In this document: positions 36,117-48,150 of the stretch, piece after piece
Position numbering within the stretch: the stretch's first letter is position 1
Layout of the letters: each line of letters opens with the position of its first letter
NCBI GenBank assembly: GCA_947561395.2
Contig: OX387190.1
Coordinates: 10,100,858-10,164,857, forward strand
DNA length: 64,000 nt
Source: Buxus sempervirens
Lineage: Eukaryota > Streptophyta > Magnoliopsida > Buxales > Buxaceae
Reading direction: 5' to 3'
Notes under the pieces: generated by a model
The model's input: the letters and a program-made list of their open reading frames with translations, nothing else
The model's database searches: none
What the model was told of the DNA's origin: nothing
Made by a program: the position numbers and the translations under genes

Positions 36117-36612
36117 GCCAAGCGGAGTACCTCTACACTGCCCGATGAATCAAGGCCAAGCAGAGCGTCTCTACACTGCCCGATGAATCAAGGCCAAGCG
36201 GAGTATCTCTACACTGCCCGATGAATCGAGGCCAAGCGGAGTGTCTCTACACTGCCCGATGGATCACAATAGATGGACAAGGACATTAAGGCTAACAAGC
36301 CAACACCAACGCACGAACTAGACTCACTGTGGATCCACACTAAGAACGTCCAATTAAACGGCTCAAAACTCACACCAAACCATTCAAATTAGTGAGTAAA
36401 ACTAGTGTTCAAACCAAGGCCAAGCGGAGTGCCTCTACACTGCTCGATGAATCAAGGCCAAGCGGAGTGTCTCTCTACACTGCCTGATGAATCAAGGCCA
36501 AGCGGAGTGTCTCTTTGCACTGCCTGATGAATCAAGGCCAAGCGGAGTCTCTCTACAGTCTACACTGCCTGATGAATCAAGGCCAAGCGGAGGGCCCCTC
36601 TACACTGCCTGT
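36117..36612. repeat. 38-bp minisatellite in LTR copy 2
   Basis: About nine units of 'aatcaaggccaagcggagtg' followed by 'tctctacactgcccgatg' occur in two clusters (36117-36262 and 36412-36612). They are separated by unique DNA. Related units occur in copy 1 at 14955-15100. Confidence 0.88.
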
Positions 36613-38118
36613 TCATAACACATGCCAAGTGGAATTCCTCATCCACCGCCAATAAAACCATAGGCCATGAGCCTTGTCAAATCATATATATAAGAGTTTT
36701 TCAATATCACTTTCATAAATCAAAATCAACCAAAACGAATCTCATAAAATCCTCAAAACAATTTTGGATGAGTGGGATAGTCTTAGGAATCCCAAATAAG
36801 TCATCATACCAAAAATCAATGGATTCCGAGACAAAAAGTTTTGACCTCAAAAATATTCTAAGTCTAGTTAAAAACGTTGACTTTTGGGGTATATGATTTT
36901 TCTAAACAAATCTACGATGAGTTTCAGGCTCAATTTCTGGTTGTAGTCTAATGAAGGGTAGACAAATTTTTTGGAATTTTATGGGCTTCTGAATCACTCA
37001 TTTGGGTATCAAACTCAAAAAGTGGTTTTTGGTGAAAATTGGGCTAATCTGGAAATTTAGGCATGAACTGGAAGGTTGACTTTTTATTGATTAGGAAGTG
37101 GGCCTTGGGAGTATTTTTAATTGTTCCAAATGGGGGGTAAAACCTTATTTACATATAAAAGCTTAAGTAAATTGAGCAATAAATACACAGGTTATTTACT
37201 TAAGTGTCTTTCATATAATAAGGGTGCTGTGTAGGAAGCTTAGGTTATTTGGGAAAGGGTTGGGGAAGAAAAGGATAAAGAACTGTAAAAAATAGGGTCC
37301 ACGATTAGCTTCTGGATTAATCGCCCAAGGGCGATTAGCCCTGACGTTCGGGCGTTAAGGTGAAAAACAAGTCAACGTTCGGGGTGTTAAGGTGAAAATT
37401 AGGGCTGACGTTCAGCCGTTAAACCTATTCCTAATGGACGTTCACGCATCCAAGCTCTCGATTAATCATCCAGGCTAATCCTGATTCACGATTAGGATAA
37501 CAGAGATGGATTTTTGGGGGTTTTGACTCAGGATTAATCGCCAATTTTCAGGATTAATCGCCAGGTTAGGTTTTCAAATATTTTTGGCTATTTTCAACAC
37601 AAAACTCATACAAGTCACTCCTAACCTAACACCAAATGGGATGATCATAAATCATCCCAACACACTTAAAAACACTTTCCAAAACAAAGATTCATCACAA
37701 ACCCACATGAACACAAATCTAACACATGAAACCTCATTCAAAACACAAAACTCAAACCAAAATCTGAAATATGATCAATTTAGGTTGCAAAACCATAGCA
37801 AATCAATAGAAAACAAAACAAGTGTGTTATACAACCAAAACCTACGAGTTTTAGAAGCAACTACCACCATACAAGATCATTTCTTCAAAATAAATCAAAC
37901 CCTAAAGAGAGAGTACAAATTTTTGTAATACATTCGGTTTTGAAGGGTTTACTACTTACCTGTTTAATAGAGAAACACAACTTCTCTTCAAACTCTCCTC
38001 TTCTCCTTCTTCTCCTTCTTCTTGAAGCTTTCAAGCAAGCTCCCACTCTTCTCCTTGTTCTATAAGTCCAAAACAAGAAAAAGGGTTCTCAAAACACTAG
38101 ATATTTTAGTTAGGGCAT

Positions 38119-38130
38119 CCTTTTATATGC
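38119..38130 (-). promoter_or_regulatory. TATA box of LTR copy 2
   Basis: The minus strand reads GCATATAAAAGGATGCC, identical to the TATA region of copy 3 at 53174. A leader of about 160 bp leads to the donor-like GTAAGTAGT. Confidence 0.6.
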
Positions 38131-38189
38131 CCAATTTTTGGTCTTTTAAATCTGTCCCTAAACAAAGCTTTTATTCAACTAAAACCCTA

Positions 38190-39600
38190 GGATGTACCTA
38201 AGGTATACCACGGGGTACTATAGTGTTAAGTGGAGGGTACCTTGGTGTTATTTGAGGGGTACCTTGGTATTTAAAGGAGGTTTGCCTTAGTTATTTCAAG
38301 GGGTATACTTTAGGGATACTTGGAGGATACCTTAGTTATACAAAAGGGGGGTACCTTAGTTATAGGAAGGGTGTACCTTAATTATACAAGGAGGTACCTT
38401 AGTTCTATAAGGAGGTGTACCTTAAGTAAAACAAAAGGGTACTTTAGGCAACACAAGGGGATACCTTAGGTATACATGTGGGGTACATTGGGCAATACAA
38501 GGAGGTATTTTAGGTATACATGTGGGGTACCTTGGACAATACAAGGGGGTACTTTATGTATACATGTGGGATACCTTAAACAATATAAGGGGGTACTTTA
38601 GGTAAAAACATGGGATTACCTTAGATAAATCAATGGGGTACCTTAGGTAAAACAAGGGGGTACTTTGGGTATTCAAGTGGGGTACCTTAGACAATAGAAG
38701 GGGGGGTAACTTTAGGTATTCAAGTGGGGTACCTTAGGCAATACAAATGTGGGTACCTTAGGTGTAGAAGTGGGGTATCTTAAGTAATACAAGGGGGTAC
38801 TTTAGATATACAAGTGGGATACCTTAGGTATAATTGGGGTACCTTAGGTATAATTGTGGGAGTACTTTAAGTAATACTAAGGTGGTACCTTAGGTAATGC
38901 ATGAGTGTACTTTAGGTATGCTTTAGTGGTACTTTGGATAATACTTGGGTATACTTTGATGGTACCTTAGGTAATACTTGGGTATATTTTGGTGGTACCT
39001 TGGGCAATACTTTGGTGTACCTTAGGTATACTTTGGTGTACCTTAGGTATACTGTTTTGGTGCCGATGGGCGTACTACCCATCGGCCAAAACGAAATTTT
39101 GGCAGCACACCGACGAAGGAAAAATTAAAAAGGGCAAATTTTGATTTTTTTTTGGATTTTGGGGAAATTTCGCCGACACACCACCCCGTTTCGCCAATAA
39201 AAATTAAATAAATTTGCATTTCCCTTCTCTGTTTCGTCCTTTTTGCTCGGCACGCCGCCCCGTTTCTCCGAAAAATCGCCAACGATGCAATTAAGAGATT
39301 TTTACCCTCCGAAACACATCGTCGTATCCCAAAAATGAAATTTCAGCGGCACACCGCGAAACGGTAAACACTGCTTTGGAGTTGCTTTAGATGTTCTTAG
39401 GAAATACTTTAGATACACTTGAGAAATACCTTGGGTATACTTAGGTGGTCCTTTAGGTACTCTTAAGAGTTATTTGAGGTACATTTGAGAGGTACCTTGG
39501 GTACACTTGGGTGGAAATTTGAATATACTTGGATGGTACCTTAAGTGCACTTGGGAGATATACATTTAGTTTACTAAAGGGTATGCTCTAGGTGTACTTG
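38190..39600. repeat. GGTACC/GTATAC-rich satellite in LTR copy 2
   Basis: Degenerate 30-45-bp units of the type 'ggtaccttaggtatacaagt' with a run of G fill the upstream part of the LTR. They are interrupted at about 39062-39384 by an unrelated insertion. The same satellite occupies 51995-53125 in copy 3 on the other strand. Confidence 0.85.
39062..39384. mobile_element. Small unclassified insertion inside the satellite
   Basis: About 320 bp of GC-richer DNA with repeated 'cgccgacacaccacc'/'gcacaccg' words breaks the satellite. It is bordered by near-identical ACTGTTTTGG (about 39050-39059) and ACTGCTTTGG (about 39385-39394), a possible 8-10-bp target duplication with one change. The words resemble the hAT right subterminal region (40430-40560), suggesting a hAT-related MITE, but no clear inverted ends are seen. 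Confidence 0.4.
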
Positions 39601-40571
39601 GCCCAAATTGGTATTTATTGAGGATTCAAGAATGATCTAGAAGTATTGCAATTTGCGTTTGGGCTCAAAACAAGAAATCTGAAAATTTTGTATTGAACGC
39701 GCAAACGTTAAAGTTGGACGTTCAGGAGTTGAGACTTTATTAAAGGATTTCTACAAGATTTAATTCAACACGCGATTAAGGCGCGATTCAAGGTTCACAC
39801 GTTAAGGCAAATTTTACACTTAACTCAAATTTTTCAAAATTTGATTTACAATTCACTAGAACTAATTAGAGGGTACCTTGGCTAATTGAAATTGAGACAT
39901 AACATTAACTAAGCTTACCTTAATAACCTTCAATAAAGTTTAATTGATTTCCCCCAAATCCTCAAATATAATCCACATTTACCTCATCTTTATAACACAA
40001 GTACTTAATTAATCTAATAATCACACTTTAGATAATTAAGCTTAATAATTAAGATATAATCGAGGTCGGGGTTTTACAGCTTTTGCCACTACACTAGGGA
40101 ACAGGAAGGGTTTGAACCTCCTATGTTCCAGTCGGGACGTCACTCGTTCCATTTTTTATGGTATGATTATTGTACGAATTGAATGATATGTTTATTATTG
40201 TTTGCACTTTGCACTTTGCATCATTATTAGTTGTCCACTTGTCAGTTCAGTTGCTTGCAATGCATGATATTAGTATACTATTAAGTATTATCATTAATTT
40301 ACTGATTATTTGCACATGTGCTTATGTTATCCATGTATTATAAACTTCTAATCATTTTATTTATCAATAATATTTTATTTTTAGCCATAAATAAACAAAA
40401 AAATTGATTTCAGTCAAAATTTCATTGGCACGCCGATGCATGCCGCGAAATTTCGACCGAAAGTGCCCCTTTGCCATTTTTCCCCCGTTTTGTCGATTTT
40501 TCGTCGGCATGCCGATTTTTTCGAGGAACGGCATGCCCAACGACATCGATATTGAAAACCTTGGTCCTAAA

Positions 40572-41162
40572 CACCCCAAATCAAGATAAAGAGACCCTCC
40601 TCTTTTTTTTGGTTAAAATAGAAAAAACCAAACAGCATGTCCTATTAAAATTTTGGGCTATCAAATCAACATAACTTGCCTTAAAAAATTTTATAGAGGT
40701 CTTCTGAAAGGGATCTAATCACTATAAAACTTTATTCATTTATGGCATCATGAAAGTGCAACATAAATACTAGACTAGTCTTAGCTAATAATTAAAGGAA
40801 ATCAGATTTATAACAAAATATGATGTCATAAATTTATAGGAAGCAAAAAAGAAAATCATTTAGATTTCAATCAAAAAATTGCAGTGAAAATTAAGGAAGC
40901 AAAAAGCTAAAAGACATTTTTCAGAAGATCGTTTAGGAAAGCAAAACAGCAGTTTTTTGCTTTTATAAAGAAGCAAAGTTCTTTGAAAGAAAAAAAAAGA
41001 AAAAAAATTTGCTTCTATTGCTTTAACTACGAAGCAAAAAAAAAACTTCACAAGTTACTTACCGTTACTAGACATCCCTTTTGCTTTGGAAAACTAATTT
41101 TTTGCTTTCAAAAGCAAAAAGTAACTTTTCGAATTCATCCTACATATTCACAAATCTGAAGA
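40572..41162. repeat. AAGCAAAA-rich MITE-like remnant
   Basis: No gene. 'agaagcaaaaaagcaa'-type words appear on one arm (40840-40940) and 'ttgctttcaaaagcaaaa' on the other (41100-41125). A second stretch of the same kind lies at 42850-43090. Ends were not resolved. Confidence 0.35.
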
Positions 41163-41805
41163 TGTTAAAAAACCATTGCACATAAAAGATTAAGCTGGTA
41201 AGTGATAGTGTAACTATGTATATCAAACAGCTTAACAGCGACCACTTAACACTTCCCCGTTGTGCAACTTTGCATGGGAACAAACGATGAGAGGACAAAC
41301 ATAGGCATACACACTCTAGATACAAATGGGCAAAGAAATGCCAAGGCAAATTTGTCCAAGAGTTGAACACACTCCCCTTCACGTGCAACTTTGCATGGGA
41401 ACAAACAAAAGAAGAACAAACACAAGGCATACACACCCTAGATACAATAGACAAATAAATGCCAAGGAAAACTTGCCCCAAGGATTTGAACACAAGAAAA
41501 GCTAATAGTAATAGGTGGAGGCACAACAATGTATATATCAAAGGGCCCAAATATGATATCCTCCACATATGTGACTTTGCACAGAAAGATATATGGGGAG
41601 GACAAACACAGGGCATTCACACCTTGAATAGTGATAAATGCCAAAACAACTCATCCCCAAGATTTGAACACATGACCTCCTACTCGGATACCATGTTAAA
41701 CAACCATTGCACCTAAAAGCTTAAACTGATAGGTGATAGTTGAACTATGCATATCGAAGGGCCCAACATATGAAACTTAACACTCCCCAACACATGCAAC
41801 TTTGG
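41163..41805 (-). mobile_element. Tandem TRIM array (short LTR, tRNA-iMet primer site)
   Basis: On the minus strand an 88-bp LTR-like unit begins TGTTAAGTTTCATATG (41782). It ends TTTAACA (41695) and is followed at once by TGGTATCCGAG, a near match to the TGGTATCAGAGC primer site for initiator tRNA-Met. An internal stretch of about 120 bp, a purine run and a truncated LTR follow near 41565-41500. Two more internal-like units and a last LTR ending TTTTTTAACA at 41163 complete the array. No protein is encoded. The same LTR and primer-site type is found at 62173-62273. Confidence 0.65.
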
Positions 41806-43190
41806 AACGTTACATGTGCTATGAACCAAAAGAGGGGTTCTCAAAAGAAAGGATTTTCAGCTTCTTCTAAAGCTTACAAAAGACTTTCATCGGAATTTGG
41901 GCTTCTGAAAACCTTCAGACAATTAGACTAAGAAACCTTTAAATGCTCGACTCTATATCACCCCAAACCCAGAAAACAAAAAGTATAAAAACGACAAAAC
42001 AATTGATTCCACTAAAAAATAAAAAATAAAAATAGGCACAAACGCAATGTAAATAGGAAAGTAAATAGGAGAGGAATAATGGGAATAATGAAGAAGCTAA
42101 CAAGATCAAAATGAAGAAGGCAATGGAGTGTTGAGGTTCATTAAGCTACCACAACGAAAAGAAATTCTCCAAGCCCCTCACTTTTTGCCACAGAGATATC
42201 CCTACTGAGCTCTCACCCAATGCTCCAACCCCCTTCCTCTTGCTCTCTGTTCAACTTCGACAAAGCACCGGTATGAAAAACAATACCTCAATTGTAGACG
42301 GCTCATGGATTTTAAACGCGATCCACAATGACTGAATAAATTTAGAACTATCAAATTTGGCTTAATAGAACAGATGAATAATGTTATATTCAAATCATCG
42401 AAACAATGGTTTATATAAGTAGTAATCGATATTAAATTTGGCAAATCATGCATGCATATACTAGTGCAATCGAATCATAAAAAAAGCAAAACAATGTCAT
42501 TTTTAGCACATCTGACTAGGAAACAAGATTGCTCAACTTTTACCCCATCCAACCTAACAAAATACGAACGATTTCTATGGTGCATCCTGCATGCCATCAA
42601 AACTATTGGATTCCGCACAGCACATATAGTGTGCCATTTAGAGTTCTTCAAAAAATAGAAAAACATCCCAACATATAGAGAGGAGGAGATGACAGGAGAC
42701 ATCGGAGGAAGGAGGTGTACTGGTCTTTTGCTCCACTTCTCTTTATATACGAAAAAATCAAATAGGAGTGTCACAAAGGTAGGAGGGAGGAAAGAGTGGG
42801 GGGGAAAAGGAGAAGGGTGAAGAGTATTTAATTCTAGGTAAATATATTAGGTATCATTTGGTAACACTTTTCAAAAGTGCTTTTTTACTTTTGAAAGCAA
42901 AAAATTGCTTTCGAAAGCAAAAATGCTGTTTGGTTATGCACACATGAAGCAATTTATAAGAAGCAAAAAAGCAATTTCATTGCTTTTCAAAAGAAGCATA
43001 GAAATGTTGCTTCTCACTTTAACCATAATTTTACTTTCTTGCTTTTCAAAAAAAACAATTTCATTGCTTTTCAAAAATTTGAGCCATCATTTCCAATCCA
43101 ACCCGAATAAACGGGATCGGGTTGACCCATGTAATAGTTGGGTCGACTTCAAGTTAGGGATTTAGTAACCCATTCGTATTCGGGTCAACT
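41806..43190. other. Repeat-derived DNA, no gene recognised
   Basis: Short frames here (for example minus 42202-42453) have no recognised domain. 42850-43090 is AAGCAAAA-rich and begins with TCATTTGGTAACAC, a MITE-like edge. Confidence 0.4.
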
Positions 43191-43194
43191 CGAA

Positions 43195-43405
43195 TCTAGC
43201 CCGATAATGATCTGTTTAACCCGATAATGACATGTTTAACACGATAATGACCCGTTTAATCCGATAATGACCCGCTTAACCCGACAATGATACGTTCAAC
43301 CCGATAATGACCCGTTTAACACGATAATGGCCCGTTTAACCTGATAATGATCCGTTTAACCCGATAATGACCCTCTTAACCCAATAATGATCCGTTTAAC
43401 CCTTA
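43195..43405. repeat. Minisatellite of 16-18 bp
   Basis: About a dozen copies of 'acccgataatgacccgttta' with small changes. Confidence 0.9.
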
Positions 43406-45965
43406 CCTACTAATATTATATAAGAAAAAGCCTTAATGTTAAAAAAAATGAAGGAGAAATCTGAGGTTTTCTAACTCTTAACAAAATAGTAATCATCGGA
43501 ATCCACAAATCAATTGTCATTTTACTATGCGTAAGAAAGTACAAGAGCTAAAGGAACATGAAAACAAAATAGATCTCAAAAGAGTTGCCAAATTTCAATG
43601 ACCATAGGAGCACATGACTATTTAGATCACAATTGAGAGAACAAAAAAGTTGGGGGGGCCAATTTTTTGGGAAAAGAACAAAAAACCTAGGACCCCAACG
43701 TGCTTTAAGGCACATATCTATACTTACAAGTAGTATTTAACAATGAAAGATACCTCATCAGACATATTTTATGAGGGTAGTTTTAGAGAAAAAACTAAGT
43801 AGAAACCACACTTAAAATGATCTCTTCTTTGTTAGTCAATATGGAATCCTAAAGATAACCTTTAGATGAAGTAATTGAATGACAAAACTGAGGCCATATT
43901 CTGTGTTTTTTTTTTTAATTGTGTTATACTCAATTAAAAAAGAAGTCATTTCAATCGAATTTTCCATGACCAATAAGAGAAGAAATCTGAAACAAACAAC
44001 ATTCCAAAAACACCTAAGCAAGAGTGTTCTAAACGAATGTGAAAGCAAATCTGAAACAATTTCACATTCCAATGTGAAGGCTGAACTTAAAACTCAATCT
44101 GAAATCTGAACACTCATAATGTCAAAGAAAATCTGAAACAAACAACATTCCAAAAAATTCTTCAAAAACTTAAGTCTTTTCATCAGTTTGTCGGAAGGAA
44201 TATAACAAAAGACCTGCAACAGCTATAGTGTTTCAAAATTGGGGAACTAGTAGATCCAGGTGCTTATATCTTTACCCAACTAAACTAAGCCAAGTTATCA
44301 GCTCACAGACGGTAGCCAATACAGAGGTAAAGCTAACATCTCTTCAATCTATGACATCAAAATCTATCATCATATCCAACATCAAAATCTATCATCATAG
44401 CATTCATCTTAAAATTATTACAACCATATCTTGAAAAATCCAAACTAACATCTTCATTAAAATGCAAAACAAACCAAAAATAATAATAATAATAACAGCT
44501 AGAATTCCAGGGTCATAAATTCCAAATGTTTCATTAGCTTAGGATGATAATTTGCCTTGAGAAATTATGAGGGAACTACTTGACAAGGGAGAAATTCTGT
44601 GCGAGAAGCTTGCTGATTCTGAACATTGTGGACTGTGGTGTATAGAAGATTCTCTAGAGACATGGCCATGATGCTGTAGAATGTTATAAGGAGCAACGAA
44701 ACAAGGTTTCCCGCTTCCAAATGTCGCAAGCATACCATTTCTATCACTTTTACAAAGAATCTCCCACAATGATTCTATTTTTCTCTTCATTAAGGAATTA
44801 AAATTGGGAATTCCTTACTTGACATTGTAGAAACACACACACACATACACAAATCAAAGGACACAACTACCCTCCACATTATGCCTTTATAAGTGTGTGC
44901 TAAGAAATCTATATATTCATTCAGGAATTCAATTATTTTCCTCCTATTACTTGAAGGATAGCATAGATCTAGTTATAGCATTTGGACATGGCCTTAGAAG
45001 AGGAAACCAATTGTTCGCTTTCTACACTAGCCACTATTGCTGAATTGCTGCTCAGATGTGCTTTCCCTTTCATTATCATTTTGATTTTCTTTGTCCCTCT
45101 GTCCAACTCGTCTTGCTCCTCATTTGGAATTCTGCAGTCCCTCTTCTTCCCTTCCTTACATATTCTTTTTAGACTTCGATTAGATAGGAATAAAGATTAG
45201 CATTCATCTTAAAATTATTACAACCATATATTGATAGATCCAAAATATCATTTCAAATAACATGCAAAACAAACCAAAAAAATCAACAATACCAAGAAGT
45301 CCAAGGTGCAGTATTGAGAAACCAAGACACAATTGTAAATTGGATACAAATAAGAAAAGATAATAAAAGAATGCTTATACTGTTTAATAGCCTGAAATGA
45401 CATATATGAGTATGAAATCACACTCCAACAAAATAATCTGCTTCATTGTTAAAATTACAAACCGCAACACTGACTAAACGGCCCATCCGCACATCCAACA
45501 AACCATCCCCAAAATAACCCAGATCCTTCTTTATCACAGAAAATTTCCAGAAAAAAAAATCAAAATCTACAACCCCTTTGCCTTATTATGGACCAAATGG
45601 CTATAAAACAAGCCTAAATTCTAATCTGATCTCATTATAAAAGAAAACAACTAAAGATCACCGCACAGGCTGAGTTAAATCGAAACGAACATTTCAAGAA
45701 AAAAGAAAAAGAACATAGAGGTTGAAATCTACAACATTTACAATACATACATTTAGGAAAAGCCTAGCCAGAAAAGATAACAATTCCAGAGACTATAAAC
45801 AGAACACATTTAAAAAAAATTGCCAGATAAACACCGGGCAAAACACATCGATTACAAAGAATAAAAAACCTAACCCCAAGAACAAGGGGATAATTAAAAC
45901 AAAAACATACCTGAATCCTTGCCAATACTTTCCCCAAAGAATAGTTGAGAAGTAGACTGGTTCGT
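43406..45965. other. AT-rich DNA with an 85-bp direct repeat pair, no gene recognised
   Basis: 44398-44485 and 45199-45285 share a block starting 'agcattcatcttaaaattat' and ending near 'atgcaaaacaaaccaaaaa', about 800 bp apart. The intervening frames (minus 44539-44790, plus 44982-45200) match no family I know. Confidence 0.5.
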
Positions 45966-45984
45966 GCTAGAAGACTTCGTAGAG

Positions 45985-46130
45985 AGTTAAAAACTTAGTG
46001 GAGAAGATGCGTGGATAGTAAGATGCGGTGGGGAAGACGTTGTGGATACACGAAGATGCAGTGGATAAGACGCTGTAAAGAGCCGAAGATGCAGTGGAGA
46101 AGACGCCAACACGAAGACAATGCAATGGGG
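45985..46130. repeat. Short tandem repeat 'gaagatgcagtggagaagac'
   Basis: Three to four degenerate units of about 35 bp. The antisense and sense short frames over it are artefacts of the repeat. Confidence 0.7.
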
Positions 46131-47241
46131 AAGAAGCACAAGAGAGTTGGGCTCGAGTTCGCGCGTTTTTTCCCCAATTCTCAAGTCAAGAATTGCAAAT
46201 ACCAAAATTTATAATTTTTACAGAATTGGAGGAAATATTCTATTAGTTGTCTATTTAAGAAAAAATGCAAACACTTCGTAAACACACTTTAATAGTTCAA
46301 ATCTCAAAATTTGCAAAATTTACCATGAGGAAGCTGTTCTATAAATTCAACGGTGGAGATCAGGAAAAAAAAAAAAGGCTAGCTTGGATCGATTTAAGCA
46401 AATCTGAGATTACAGTTGTGGGTGAGATTTTTTCTCATTTGTTCTTGTTTCTCTCTCATTGTTCTTACCAAGACTTTGCTCTTGACGATGATGATTAAAG
46501 TTACGATAATGTATACCTCTAAATATATCTAGAGATAACTCTTTGATTATACCCATTATTAACAATAGTGGAAATGATTTGGGTGTACTGCTTCGTGGGG
46601 TTTTACTCTTCACTTTGAAGAAGTTTTTCCCACGTTAAAATTGTTGAGTGTTGTGGGGTTCAGTCGGTTTGGTTTGGTTTTCACATCAACCCTAGACCAA
46701 ACCGAATTATATTATTTAAACCAAAAACTGAACCAAACCAAAATTTATAAACCGAACTGAAAAACGGAAATTAAGAATGAGAAAGAGGGATTGTCGATTG
46801 CTTAACCCTAGAGAGGGGTAGAACAAATAAATAACCCTCAAGAGGGAAAGAACAAATAAAGAGAAGAATTGAAAGATCTCAATGTTACGGAAGAGGGAAG
46901 GTGTGTTTTTAAAAGAGTGAGAAACGAGAAGGAAAAACACGAAAAAGGGATTGTCGAGATTTTGAAATTTATGGGAAAGAGATATAGGTGGGTTGCCGCT
47001 TGGATTAGCGAGCAGTTGTAGGTGGTTTCCTATGGATTAGTGTCTGAGAGAGAGACTTGAGAATGGTAAAAGACAGTCATGAGAGATATGGAATAGAGAG
47101 AGAGAAAAAGAAAGATAAAGAGAGGGAGAGAGAGAAGATGGTGAGGAGTTATGAAGATTAGTTCTTCACGGAATAGAGAGTGCGTTGTTCATAACGCGAA
47201 TGAAGAGGGGTCTAGGAAGGGAAAATTTTGAAATTAAAAAA
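46131..47241. other. Non-coding DNA with AACCAAACCGAA inverted words and GA-rich tracts
   Basis: 46655-46770 contains 'gtcggtttggtttggtttt' facing 'aaaccgaattatat' and 'actgaaccaaaccaaa', an imperfect inverted repeat. 47040-47140 is GAGA-rich. No gene is supported. Confidence 0.45.
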
Positions 47242-48150
47242 TGTCACATGGCAAAATCTCACAAAAGTGTGAACTCCACTTAGAGATAAATTCTTTAAAT
47301 AAAATAAATAAAATTTTCTCTCTAAAATAGCTAATAAATTGCTTGTGGGCCCATTAAAGAATTATTATTTTGATGATTCAGAAAATAAATGAATTATCTT
47401 TAAATATTGATAATTCTTTAAAAAAATAAAGAATTATCTGCAACTTATGATAATTCTCTCAAGAATTTTAGGTCTAGAGAGCTCTATCCTCCCAACATCT
47501 ATAAATAGGGTGGTTCTCTCTTCATTATGGACATGAAGTCTGTAGAAGAAAAGAAGCAAATTTCTGCTACTCTAAAGACTTCAGCCCTGAAGAACTGAAG
47601 TGCTGCTATTCCGAAGACTTTAAGCTCCAAAGAATCGAAGTACTGCTGTTCTAAAGACTCAAGAAGCCTTAAAGAAGTGAAGACTTGAAGCTCAAATATA
47701 GCATTCAAGATCTAAAGATTCAAGAATATTGTCTCTGATACACTCTATAGCCCAGAGATCTACATCAAATACCGAAGGTTTCCAAGATCTCCAACAAGCT
47801 TGCAAGCTGAAGACTTCTCATCAAATCCAACACAGATCTACACGTGGAATCCACCAGATCTACCACTTTGTTTGCCTTTCGCAAAGTTTGTCAAGGAAGA
47901 CAAAAGACCGATTTGAGAATAAGCTATTTCAGCCCTCAAATAGAAGATTTTTGAAGAAAATAATCAGAGGAATCACAGAGAATTGTACCACATTATTTTT
48001 AATAAAAATACAAATTTATTTGTATTGCCACATCTTATCCTCTTATATTCTTATAAATTCATTTATGTACTTACATTATTATATTTGTTGCATATATACT
48101 TTAAATCATTGATATTAATTTGTTTAATTAATAATATTTCATATGAATTC
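47242..48150 (+). mobile_element. LTR-like piece with TATA box
   Basis: From TGTCACATGGC (47242) an AT-rich upstream part leads to CTATAAATAG at 47499-47508. A leader made of about 45-bp repeats ('aagactttaagctccaaaga' type, 47560-47700) follows, and then AT-rich DNA. This resembles an LTR U3-R layout. No primer site or right end was identified, so class and limits are tentative. Confidence 0.35.

Larger units (their letters stand above)
35353..40078 (-). mobile_element. Long solo-LTR-like element, copy 2 (about 4.7 kb)
   Basis: On the minus strand it starts TGTAAAACCCCGACC (40078) and ends GATCTGGGGCGCTAC at 35353, where Cassandra abuts. The outer 5-bp duplication gcttt lies at 34992-34996 and 40079-40083. 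It interrupts the tail of the hAT gene. Order on the minus strand: a GGTACC/GTATAC-rich satellite (39600-38190, holding a small insertion), TATA box (38130-38119), purine-rich leader, donor-like CAG|GTAAGTAGT (37960/37959), inverted-repeat module (37212-37137), a 38-bp minisatellite (36612-36117), the conserved short frame (35859-35716), and a 3' part shared with copies 3 and 4. No retroelement proteins are encoded. Confidence 0.82.
24921..40563 (+). mobile_element. hAT transposon, about 5 kb originally, now 15.6 kb with nested insertions
   Basis: The left end CAAGGTTTATAGTG (24921) and the reverse complement of the right end, CAAGGTTTTCAATA (40563), form short terminal inverted repeats. They are flanked by a perfect 8-bp duplication, gtcctaaa, at 24913-24920 and 40564-40571. 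This is diagnostic of hAT transposition. Between the ends lies a BED-finger/DUF659/hAT-dimerisation transposase-like gene broken by a CACTA element (27067-32649) and by a long LTR with Cassandra (34997-40078). Removing these leaves about 4.97 kb. Both subterminal regions contain ATCGAT and GC-rich words. Confidence 0.88.

Noticed and set aside
44539-44790. 83-residue minus-strand frame
   Set aside because: No family match that I can recognise, and it lies between direct repeats in decayed DNA.
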